64,000 nucleotides of DNA from the NCBI RefSeq assembly GCF_964355755.1, contig NC_092673.1, positions 22,511,001-22,575,000 of the forward strand. The letters are read 5' to 3'. Positions 50,101-59,145 of this stretch are shown one piece after another (the stretch's first letter is position 1; each line of letters begins with the position of its first letter). The position numbers and the translations under genes were made by a program. The notes under the pieces were generated by a model. That model did not search any database, was not told where the DNA came from, and was given only the letters and a program-made list of their open reading frames with translations. This DNA is from Antedon mediterranea (lineage: Eukaryota; Echinodermata; Crinoidea; Comatulida; Antedonidae).

Positions 50101-53100
50101 GTATTGACCCTTTGTCAAATTCCAAAAAAATAAAAATAAAAAGATTTCGAAAAAAAGTGGGTCATTTTGAAGTATTATAATAGTTATTAACATTCACCAA
50201 AAAATAGTCGAAAAAAAAATCATTTAACTGAAATACAGACGTTTTTTGGTTCAAAAAATAACTTTGACTTCCAGTCAAAGTTTTTGATCAAAACATATCT
50301 CATAATGCAATGCGCATATTTGGCTACTCTGTATGCATAATCATAAAACTTCCACGCGATCTGTGTGAAAACACATTCTCAACCGTGACAAGTTGTAAAC
50401 AATCCTAATTAGCATCATGCATAATGTATACTCATGGTTTGAAATCTTTGTTTACTTTGTTTTCCAGACGAAATGTAATCAAATTAATGTATCTATTAAT
50501 TACGTAAAATTGTTGTTTTTGTCTCGAATATTCGACTTAAAGTGAATAACTTTAATATTACTTTGATATGGCCAATTAAAATTTAGTATATTTTGACCTT
50601 CATTTTTTTGTGTTTCAAGGGACAATACATCTTTAACATTTTCTTATCTATTGTGCAGGTATTGGACGATCGATGAATCCAGACTATACAAACTTTCTTA
50701 AGTTTTTGCACACTGCTAGAAACAGTGATTTGTATGAAGTAAGGGTATGTATGCAATTGTTCATTTTAAGTTTAAGGTCATTATGTATCAAAGTAACATT
50801 TTTACTTGTAAATCACTTTGTTTTATTGGTCACAGTTTCAGTATAAAGTCCTCTCTACACTATCATATTTTATGTGACAAAAAAGCAATGTGCCCCTATA
50901 TATCATATCACTACTATATATTTGGGCATATCACTACCATATTTGGGCACATCACACTTTTTTCTGTCAAACTAGTTTGATAGTGAAGGCATAGCTTTAA
51001 ACCTGAATCTATTTGTGTATCTTTACAGCATAGGTTGCAATATTTTGATAGTGTAGACAGAGCTTTAAACCTGAATCTATTTGTGTATCTTTACAGCATA
51101 GGTTGCAATATTTTGATAGTGTAGACAGAGCTTTAAACCTGAATCTATTTGTGTATCTTTACAGCATAGGTTGCAATATTTTGATAGTGTAGACAGAGCT
51201 TTAAACCTGAATCTATTTGTGTATCTTTACAGCATAGGTTGCAATATTTTGATAGTGTAGACATAGCTTTAAACCTGAATCTATTTGTGTATCTTTACAG
51301 CATAGGTTGCAATATTTTGATAGTGTAGACAGAGCTTTAAACCTGAATCTATTTGTGTATCTTTACAGCATAGGTTGCAATATTTTGATAGTGTAGACAG
51401 AGCTTTAAACCTGAATCTATTTGTGTATCTTTACAGCATAGGTTGCAATATTTTGATTATGAGTTTACTCATTGGCAGGAAGACTTTGTTGCCAATACAG
51501 ATAAACCGTGAGTACTGTATATAATACCAAATATGGACATAATGATAAATATGGACATTTTATTATCAAATATGACTCATTGTGATCATATATGGGCATA
51601 TAATCACAACATATGGAAACATAATGATAAAATATTGGCATATTAAAATGAAATGACACAATATGGGCACATAATGAACAAGTATGGATATATTATGATC
51701 ATATATGGGCAATAATGACAAAATATAGCACGCATATCTTGGCCACATAAAAGTCTATAATCTGAATCAACAATATCACTTTTTTGTTCTTAGATAAAAT
51801 AATATGTTTAGTTTGTTTATGCTTTTTAACTAAAATGTTATTAATTTTTTTATGATACTTATAATTTTTGCTAAACTTTTTTTGTAGGCCTTTGCGAGTG
51901 AGTCTACGCACAGCAAATAAACCCAAAACTTTACTAAGTAGAATAGTACAATTTCCATGTGATGTAATAAGTTACTGTCTCATCAACACGTTTGGAAGGT
52001 GGCTTGTCTACCCAGGTCACACAGCACTACTTAACGCAGCTGTTGGTTAGTATCATATCCTGATGACAACCCTCTTAGGACAACCCCAAGAGAACAGGCA
52101 GCCTAAGATTACTGTTAGAAAACTACCTCTAAGGAGATTATGTGGGTAGTTACTTTGTTTGGTAGTTGCCTTGTCTATTTCATGCCTAGCTTACCTGGAT
52201 AAACGACAATAGCCCGGTGGTTCGTTCCCACACAAGGGCATGGTTGCATTATGGTACAGGGGTGTTCTAGGAACTTTCTACTTTCGTATCTAAGCCCTCC
52301 CTCTGGAGAGCATGGGCTATTGTCTGTTTATCCAGGTAAGCTAGCACTCATAGACTATTAACACCACTATTGGTTGGTGTAGTTGCCCTGTTGGGTAGTT
52401 GCCCTGTTTTGTAGCTGCCCTTTTGGGTAGTTGCCTGTTTGGTTAGCTGCCCTGTTTGGTAGCTGCCCTGTTTGATAGTTGCCCTGTTTGGTAGCTGCCA
52501 TGTTTTGGTAGTTGCCCTGTTAGGTAATGTAGTTGCCCGGTTTTGGTAGTTGCCCTGTTTGGCAGTTGCCCTGTTTGGTAGTTGCCCTGTTTGGTAGTTG
52601 CTCTTTTTGGTAGTTGCTCTTTTTGGTAGTGCCTTTTTGTTTGTGTCTTTCGATAAAAAATTCCTTTTTTTTAGTACACAAGAGGTGATTTCCCAATTCT
52701 GAGTGATTAGCGATTTTTATAAATACTGGTGGTATGTAATGAGTGAATACATACATACATTATATTGACAATGCTAAAGCTAGCTAATCATTCTGTGCCA
52801 TTTTAGGACCATCACTTCTAGAGGGAAGGAAGAAGCTATTGGAGAAAGACAATGGCATTCGAGCCAAGCTGATAACAAGAGATAATAATCAGATTGACAC
52901 CATGTTTATAGATGCACGAGGAGTGGCACATTCAAATGGGGATAAATTGGTAAGATTGTTTAGGATGGACACATTTTTTTAAATTTTTTTAATTTTTATT
53001 TTATATATTTAGGCAAATTGCCAAGGATAACCATAAGCAAATTCAATCACTATCCTTCTTAAAGGTGGCAATCCGTTCACGAGACAAACATACACACAAT

Positions 53101-56100
53101 GCTCTACATAAACAAAGTCTTTATTACAAGTCTTTGGGAGTGGAGTTGTAAATTGTCATTAGAAAAAATCCTGACATATGACAGGACTTGAACCCAGGAC
53201 CCTTGGATTGGCAGCCAAGCATCATAACCACCAGGCCACAACTCCACTCCAATCCATCCTTCTCCTAAAAGGAAATCTGTATTATATAGAATGTTAATTC
53301 TTATTTATTTAAATTCTTGTTTTAATAATATACTGGACATGCAAGGATGTAATATTATTACTATGCTTGTATGGGCGTTATATTAAGGCCCTCCTCAAAG
53401 CCTAATTTCAACACATCACCCAGGCCACTCATGATACTGTTGTTCCCACCAACCCTTAACTTCCTTGCTCCCATTATCTACACTTCTATAATGTCTCCGG
53501 ATTTGATTTGATCTTGATTTTGATCAATCTCACTACCACTGCAGACTTATTTATTTTTAAATACAAAATGGGAATTTGATTAGGAATATGATGTTAGTTT
53601 GATTTCAAGTTTACATAAATAAACTTTTTTTTTATACCAGGTTATATGTTGTGAAGGCAATGCAGGCTATTATGAAGTGGGATGCATGCCTGCACCTTTA
53701 GAATGTAAGCAACTTCTTAACAATACTTTTTTTTAAAGATAGTATTACTTAAAGTAATATGGTCTTCAGCTGCTTGTCTGCAAATTCTACTTAGTATTTT
53801 AGTAATTAGTAGGGACTATGTAGATGCACAAACGAATGGAATTTCTCTTATGGATTTATTAAATAAAGAAGTGAAATTATATTTGTGAGCATTATATTTT
53901 AAAACATTGAAAATATAGGAAATCAATATTGCTGAATAGTTTGCAGTACACCATGTATATAGTTCTAAAAGAACTGTTAATATTGTTCGACGATTTAATC
54001 CATATACTTTGATCGTCCCCAAAAGTGAGAATGAAACAGTTTGTTTCCAATAAAATTTCAATTTTAAAATCATACTCAATAATTGTTATTTTACTAAATC
54101 ATTTAACAACATTTATTTTTAGCAAAGTATTCAATTTTGGGTTGGAACCATCCAGGCTTTGGAGGCAGTACAGTAAGAATATTTGTTTTATATTTGATAT
54201 TCAGAAATAATGTGAGCACACATCCATGACTTCTCAACATTATTGAGCAAGTTTGTGACCAAAAAGTTTATGGCAGAAGTGCTATAAACCATGTCTGCTT
54301 CATTAACAAGGGTTTAGGGCCAATTCACTCTATGGTTGTTGTGGTAAAACAATTCTTCTCAGGGCTGTAGCTCCAGTGTACTATATTTGTGTGTATGTCC
54401 AGCATAGTGTCAAGTAAAGTAAATGCAATCTGATCCTGATCCTATTTTATGTAGTTATGCATTTGTGGCCAAGGATTACAAATAGTAAATTAATCACTGT
54501 CCTATCATTAAAAATCATCATTTTAAATATCAACTGCTACAATTCTGTTGATACACGGAGAAATCTCAATGGTTGAACTGTGTGTTTGATGTAGGAGGAT
54601 ATACTAAAGAAAAGAAATATAGATATGTAGCACCCTCTAGTGTTTGAGGGGTAATAGGTAATAGGAACCATTATTTTTCCAGCAATGAATGTACTAATAA
54701 ATATCAGACAGGGCATAAAATGTATTTTAACAATTTTAAAATTGTATTAATTCTTTTTAATTTGATTACTAAACCCCTAACTATTATCATTTCTTCCATG
54801 CCATGTTTCCGTTTCTTTCAGGGTTATCCGTTTCCAGAAAATGAGGCAAATGCCATAGAGGTAGTGATGCAGTATGCAACTACAGAGCTAGGATTTCATA
54901 TATCAGATATCATTGTGTACGCTTGGTCTATTGGAGGCTATACAGCTTCAATAGCTGCTATGAACTATCCTAAAATACATGCATTAGTAAGTTGGTTGGT
55001 ACAGTAGTACTTTTGTTGAAAATATTTAATTATTTTAGGTCAAGAGGCCAATATCAATATCTCAGGCTAAACATTGTTGTTTGGCTGGAGCAATATTTTA
55101 AAAGAGTGCATACACCCTGAACAATGTATTTTAGTTTTGTTAACAAAACCTTCAATCCTTGCATGTACAGCACTGTCATTCACCACTTTGACTACTTGTT
55201 GCATGGTTTCTTAAGCTCGGTCTACACTATCAAAAAAGTGTGATATGCCCAAATATGGTAGTGATATGCCCAAATATGGTACTGATATGAAATCATCGTG
55301 TCCATATATGGGCACATCACATTTTATTGTTGCATAAACTTTGATAGTGTAGACAGAGATTGAGAAATTTTATATCTATATGATTGTTTTAAAAGAATTA
55401 TTGTATATAATGTATTCAAATATGATTTATATTTTTAGATTTTGGATGCTACATTCGATGACCTTGTTCCGCTGGCTACAGCCAAAATGCCACAATTTGC
55501 ACGTAAGTATACTCCTTTTTATATTGCCTAGGAAAACATAGATAGTCGGTTTACGCAACTGACATCCCTTTCGATTGTACGATTCACTAGAGGGCAGTCT
55601 TTTATATTAAACATTGCTTTCGTAAGTCTTAATACAAAAAACACATAACATAATGATGTGGGGGATATTTTCACGGTTAGGGATTGATCATTTTAGGAAT
55701 ATGGTTGTTTTTTTAATTTTGTTTTAATTTCTCAGGGCAAAAATTGGAACTATATAGTTGCTATATATTTTGTTATGTTGTATTTTGCTGTTGTATTTTG
55801 TTTCTACAGGTGGCATAATCATTAGAACACTAAGGAATTACATGAACCTTCAAATCTCTGATAATGTATGCAGGTAAAACATTTTCATAAATCTACATAG
55901 TGTGTGCACTATTACTGTACTACAGTACTGATAATAATAAATTTCAGTAGTGCGATATATTTGACTGTTAATTAAATAAATCTGCAGTTTGAACAATAAA
56001 CCTACAAAAGACTAACCTGGGATTTTTCATATAGTGTGCATACCATTAAATTTCTGTAAACCTATTGTATGGAAAATAAATGAATTTATAATAATAAATT

Positions 56101-59100
56101 ACACAGACAAAATCTAAAAACAGATTAACCTATTAAAATAAGGTTAATTTTAAATGTTTTGTTTATTTTATATTTCGTTCCTAAATTGAATGCAATTATT
56201 AGTAGTTTTGTATCTCGATTTGGACGAATGATTTTAATCAAACAAGTTTATTTGTACTATTTTTTGTGCTTTTATTATAAAGTTTTATACTTAAGATCTG
56301 TCTATTTACATTGATAATAATTGTCTTTTTAAGGTATCCAGGTCCAATCAAACTAATTAGGAGAACTCAGGATGAAGTGATTACAACAAGGTATGTCCTG
56401 CCATTTGAATAAAAAGTTACATGAGAAAAAATTAAATGTAAAGATGTATTGTCCTGGCCCCCAAAAACATGAATAATGAAGATTAATTAAATCCGACTTT
56501 GAATGGGTTATTTTGTAGTTAAAAGTTAATCACTTTCGTGGGAAAAAAAATGAAAAAAAAAATGTTTTAACTAATAAAATGACAAAATAAATGGGTAAAT
56601 TCAACCAAAAACCCACTGGCTGGTAGCCAATTTGACTATTTTTTTGCTTTTAATTACTGTTTTTCATGTAAATCATTTTTTTTTCAATCCTATTTTTGTT
56701 TAAAGTGAATAGCTATTATGTGACAGTAAAATGGCATATTAATTATTTTTTCAGGGGGGACAATACACCTTTAACATATTGACTGGGTTTATAAGTATAC
56801 TAATTTAATTTTCAAACCAAGAAATTCACAATGTGATGAGGCCTCGTTCAACAACAACATTTACAATTTACCATAAACTCCTCTCAAAGATTGGAATAGG
56901 AACAATGTAAGTTTTAATTTTTCAGTTTAGTACCAAATGTTCAGTCCAACAGAGGGAATAATCTACTAATTGCAATACTTAAATACAGGTGAGTACTTTG
57001 GACTTTTCTTTATTCAATTTGATTAATCTAAAGCTATGTCTACACTATAAAACTACTACTACTATAAAAAAATTTGATGTGCCCAAATATGGTAGTGATA
57101 TGCCCAAATATGGTAGTGATATGCCCAAATATGGTAGTGATATGCCCAAATATTGTAGTGTTATGACATCATCATGCCCATGGGAACATCACATTTTTGT
57201 CACATAAAGTTTGATAGAGCTGTACAAATCCACTATTACAATTTAGTCCAGTCTTGTGTCTTGGAAGGTTTAGTTGTCTTCTGGGGTTGTAGCATGACAA
57301 GGTATCTCAACTTTATTTCCTTTTTTTAAACACATGGTGCATCGCAAACGTAACTTTCCAAATGTAGTGTTTAATTTCCTTGCAAATCTTTAGACAATAT
57401 TATATTAAAAAAGTGACTATTATAAAGTACACGGTCATCATTGAACATTTAAAAAACCATTGTTTTGTTGTTCTTCTTTCAGATATCCTAACCTTCTAGA
57501 CGAGGAAAGTTGTGCTGTTCTAAATCGTTTTCTCAGCGCTGAATCTGTAATCGACAAACGTATGTTGCTACTTGCTATTAGGATGTTTTCTTTCATACAT
57601 CGATATGTATTCTCATCTGCTTTGTATGCTTTCTAACATAACATCTGTACATTCTCATTTACATAGTATTCTTCTCTTAGAAAAAAACATGTCTGACAAA
57701 ACTCTAATAGTAATACTATGCCATACATAATCAAGTTATTATTTTCATACATCGATACATATTTATTTTGATGTTGTATAAGTGAAAACATTTTTGTTTT
57801 CCTTTTTTTCTATGGAACAGATTTAGAAAATAACATATTCAAAGTCGGAATTAGTTAATCTTTTCATGTTTTTGAAGAATAATACATCTTTAAGTTTTAA
57901 TACTAATTTCCACTTTTTTCAGTTAATGTGCTAACAGAGTATGAAGTAGAAGACTCTGCTTGCACCAGGGACCTTCAACGATATGCTGTAGACAACTCAC
58001 CTCTGTACCCAATGATGATTGGTATGTCATTTTAATATTATAAAAATTATTTGCATTATGACTCGATACTGAGCAAGTGAGTGGCCAAGCAGTTAAGGCA
58101 GTGAGACCGTAATTACGTCGTAGCCATAACATCGGCAAGGATTCAAGGCTCACTCGCTCGATGATTTTGGTGGTAGAACGGTTCTTCTCAGATAAGGACT
58201 ATAAACCCTAGGTCCAGTGTACACATCTAGCTCATAAACCTAGTACGTCTTTCGAGATTAGTAGAAGGTTACCCCGGTATACTATTACATCACAGCCATT
58301 AATCATAACTGGGCCCTCCGGGAGACCAGTCTTAGACTGAAGAGGTCGCCAAGTATAAATGAAATAGTTCGATTCAATATAAATTAGTTTTAATGACATT
58401 GCAATTATGTTCTTAAAGTGTGCTTATGTCGACACAGAAATGGAAGCAACTCGACTGTATCTTTTTGAGCAGCTTAGCTCCCTCAAAATAATCATAGAGA
58501 ATATTTAATGCATCTAATATTTTAAGAATTTTCATAAACATATACACACAGTTACAATGTAAGAATCCTTTTTGTTTTAGGAACTGATTTGAGAGAAGTA
58601 ACTAAAATACAGTTGACTCTATTTCTGGTAAGATCTGGCTTTAGTTTTCAAAGTTATGATATTGAATATAAGGAAACCTATTCAAAAAATGTATTATTGC
58701 TAGAATGGGCAATTTGGCAATGGACGATTTTTAAAATCTGGTTGCTAAAGCTAACACCTGTATTGCAAGTATATGCAAAATTGTGTTATGCTCCAATGCT
58801 TCTTATTAGCAATCTAGACTACGCACCTTTCCGCATACTCATTATGTTTCTGAGCATGTGTAGAAAGATTTTTAGTCAAGTGTTTCTTTCTGAAAATGAA
58901 CGGTTGCTATTATTGGAAGTAGACATTGCGGATTTTCTAATGATTTAATTTACTTTTGAATTATTCTGACGAAATGGATAAGTGAGAGTGCCATCGGAAA
59001 TAAATATTATTTTGGATACTTTTTCTTTATTAACAAATCTTACTTCTTTAACTTGTAGGCTAGTAAGTATATGGTCGACTTTGAAGCAATGCACTGCAAG

Positions 59101-59145
59101 CCACTTCCAAATAGCTACTTTGAAATGCCCTGGCAACTTGAATGA
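44119..59145 (+). CDS. ABHD16A: ABHD16A, phosphatidylserine lipase family, complete (19 exons)
   Basis: Exons: 44119-44190, 47423-47482, 48022-48088, 49371-49457, 50659-50744, 51437-51507, 51888-52045, 52807-52949, 53641-53704, 54123-54172, 54822-54986, 55439-55502, 55810-55873, 56334-56390, 56926-56988, 57483-57559, 57923-58021, 58581-58627, 59059-59145. All phases agree; 526 residues against about 558 in human. It starts MASLRGCIFGPKLYRIHAG, has hydrophobic segments at about residues 50-96, then the alpha/beta-hydrolase core. Nucleophile Ser322 lies in YAWSIGGYTA; Asp397 lies in RRTQDEVITT; the C-terminus is FEMPWQLE. Asn474 occupies the position of the expected catalytic His (human His507; Ser, Asp and His positions all keep an offset of 33). 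In mammals the enzyme sits in the ER membrane and makes lysophosphatidylserine. The array at 51001-51436 multiplies the exon 6 acceptor. Confidence 0.97.
44765..44975. repeat. Dispersed repeat, partner of 22495-22690
   Basis: It holds TTTACTCGATGGTATATAAA, GTTCGTACTTTCGGTACT, CCACCTGATGTAACCCTGTT and GAACGAATTTAGGTTCAACG, all found in reverse orientation in the PDZ-gene intron. The minus-strand frame at 44597-44887 lies across repeats and is not a gene. Confidence 0.8.
45943..46125. repeat. Two-copy tandem duplication ending in a CGAGCGAAGCGAGCG palindrome
   Basis: Two copies of about 78 bp, each with CTCCATTTTTTTCTCGCT, TGTGTATTCGAGAACCATCT and CACGACCTAGATGGTACGCG. The second runs into CGAGCGAAGCGAGCG and then GTGCCATCTAG, so the last 40 bp form a hairpin (CTAGATGGTACGCGAGC with GCGAGCGTGCCATCTAG). 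Probably the end of a small inverted-repeat element. Confidence 0.8.
48640..48725 (-). mobile_element. tRNA-like SINE head, diverged
   Basis: The minus strand reads TTCAGTGGCGCAGCGGTTGA, an A-box-like start, then GGAGTGACAATTCC and CCCGAGTTCAAGATCG, a weak B box. It does not fold into a canonical tRNA and is called as a SINE fragment. It lies in ABHD16A intron 3. Confidence 0.45.
49159..49340. repeat. Long near-perfect hairpin element
   Basis: Inverted arms of about 65 bp meet at 49248: GATTTGACATCCCCTCGGGA, ATGATATTAAGTTC and GGGAATATATATTTCCC on the left are mirrored on the right. A short outer pair, AGATATTG and CAATATCT, closes the element. It ends 30 bp before ABHD16A exon 4. It would form a stable hairpin in the pre-mRNA. 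Confidence 0.9.
50093..50636. mobile_element. Non-autonomous DNA element (TTAAAGATGTATTGTCCC family), 544-bp copy
   Basis: Colinear with 35389-35942 and in the same orientation. It ends GGGACAATACATCTTTAA only 22 bp before ABHD16A exon 5, so the polypyrimidine tract and branch region of that acceptor lie at the element's edge. The minus-strand frame at 49768-50193 partly reads this element. Confidence 0.9.
50845..51000. mobile_element. MITE (CTCTGTCTACACTATCAAA family), copy 5
   Basis: The left end is AAGTCCTCTCTACACTATCA; the right end is TTTGATAGTGAAGGCATAGC, inverted. The interior contains two ATATTTGGGCACATCAC-like segments. Its right end abuts the 68-bp tandem array and is part of the array unit. 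Confidence 0.85.
51001..51475 (+). repeat. 68-bp tandem array, seven copies, containing the exon 6 splice acceptor of ABHD16A
   Basis: Copies start at 51001, 51069, 51137, 51205, 51273, 51341 and 51409, an exact 68-bp period; I noticed only one base change between units (ACATAGC for ACAGAGC). Each unit is ACCTGAATCTATTTGTGTAT, CTTTACAG, the first 20 bases of exon 6 (CATAGGTTGCAATATTTTGA), then the MITE end TAGTGTAGACAGAGC. The seventh copy continues into the real exon. Confidence 0.97.
51525..51735. repeat. Degenerate array of ATATGGGCATAATGA-like units
   Basis: About nine imperfect units of 20-25 bp (AAATATGGACATAATGAT, ATATATGGGCATATAATC and others) in ABHD16A intron 6. Minus-strand frames across it are translations of the repeat. 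Confidence 0.75.
52186..52345. mobile_element. MITE (CCTAGCTTACCTGGATAAAC family), full copy
   Basis: The left end CCTAGCTTACCTGGATAAAC and the right end GTTTATCCAGGTAAGCTAG are inverted and extend inwards to ACAATAGCCC / GGGCTATTGT. The interior has TTCTACTTTCGTATCTAAGC as in the fragments at 16176 and 24957. It lies in intron 7 of ABHD16A. Confidence 0.9.
52378..52632. repeat. GTAGTTGCCCTGTTTG minisatellite
   Basis: About thirteen copies of a 17-19 bp unit alternating GTAGTTGCCCTGTTTG and GTAGCTGCCCTGTTTG, degenerating to GTAGTTGCTCTTTTTG on the right. ABHD16A intron 7. Confidence 0.92.
53005..53255 (-). mobile_element. tRNA-derived SINE, well preserved head
   Basis: On the minus strand the 5' end has an A-box-like TGGCCTGGTGG and a B box GGTTCAAGTCC that fits GGTTCRANNCC. 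The body has CTCCACTCCCAAAGACTTGT and GGATAGTGATTGAATTTGCT, and the tail is AT-rich. Relatives: 15110-15340, 23515-23645. It lies in intron 8 of ABHD16A. Confidence 0.8.
55212..55360. mobile_element. MITE (CTCTGTCTACACTATCAAA family), copy 6
   Basis: Ends TTAAGCTCGGTCTACACTAT and TTTGATAGTGTAGACAGAG are inverted. The interior repeats GCCCAAATATGGTAGTGATAT twice. ABHD16A intron 11. Confidence 0.9.
56438..56774. mobile_element. Short TTAAAGATGTATTGTCCC-family element, 337 bp
   Basis: Ends GTAAAGATGTATTGTCC and GGACAATACACCTTTAA are inverted. The interior differs from the 550-bp form except for weak ACCAAAAACCCACTGGC and AAAGTGAATAGCTATTATGT words shared with 48140-48385. ABHD16A intron 14. Confidence 0.85.
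57030..57220. mobile_element. MITE (CTCTGTCTACACTATCAAA family), copy 7, with internal 21-bp repeats
   Basis: The left end AAGCTATGTCTACACTATAA and the right end ACATAAAGTTTGATAGAGCT are inverted. Inside, a 21-bp unit (GATATGCCCAAATATGGTAGT) is repeated four times, which explains the regular short frame seen there. ABHD16A intron 15. Confidence 0.88.
58078..58340 (+). mobile_element. tRNA-Leu/Ser-like SINE (second family)
   Basis: GAGTGGCCAAGCAGTTAAGG is a good A-box region of Leu/Ser tRNA type; GCAAGGATTCAAGGCTCAC is a weaker B box. The body contains TCTCAGATAAGGACTATAAA and CCTAGGTCCAGTGTACAC, also found at 41997-42245 and partly near 54340-54400. It is too diverged to be a working tRNA gene. 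ABHD16A intron 17. Confidence 0.65.
58628..58948 (+). other. Possible retained-intron C-terminus of ABHD16A
   Basis: Reading through the exon 18 donor keeps the frame open for about 106 more codons to a TAA at 58946-58948, followed by AATAAA at about 58996. The translation is hydrophobic (WAIWQWTIFKIWLLKL). A transcript that keeps this intron would replace the conserved last 28 residues. It may be chance. Confidence 0.3.

Noticed and set aside
51001-51475. CRISPR-like regular array
   Set aside because: The 68-bp units are contiguous identical repeats without unique spacers, in a eukaryotic intron.
58083-58160. Functional tRNA-Leu/Ser gene
   Set aside because: A-box is good but the B box is diverged and no complete cloverleaf with acceptor stem can be drawn; the downstream body is repeated at 41997, so it is a SINE.
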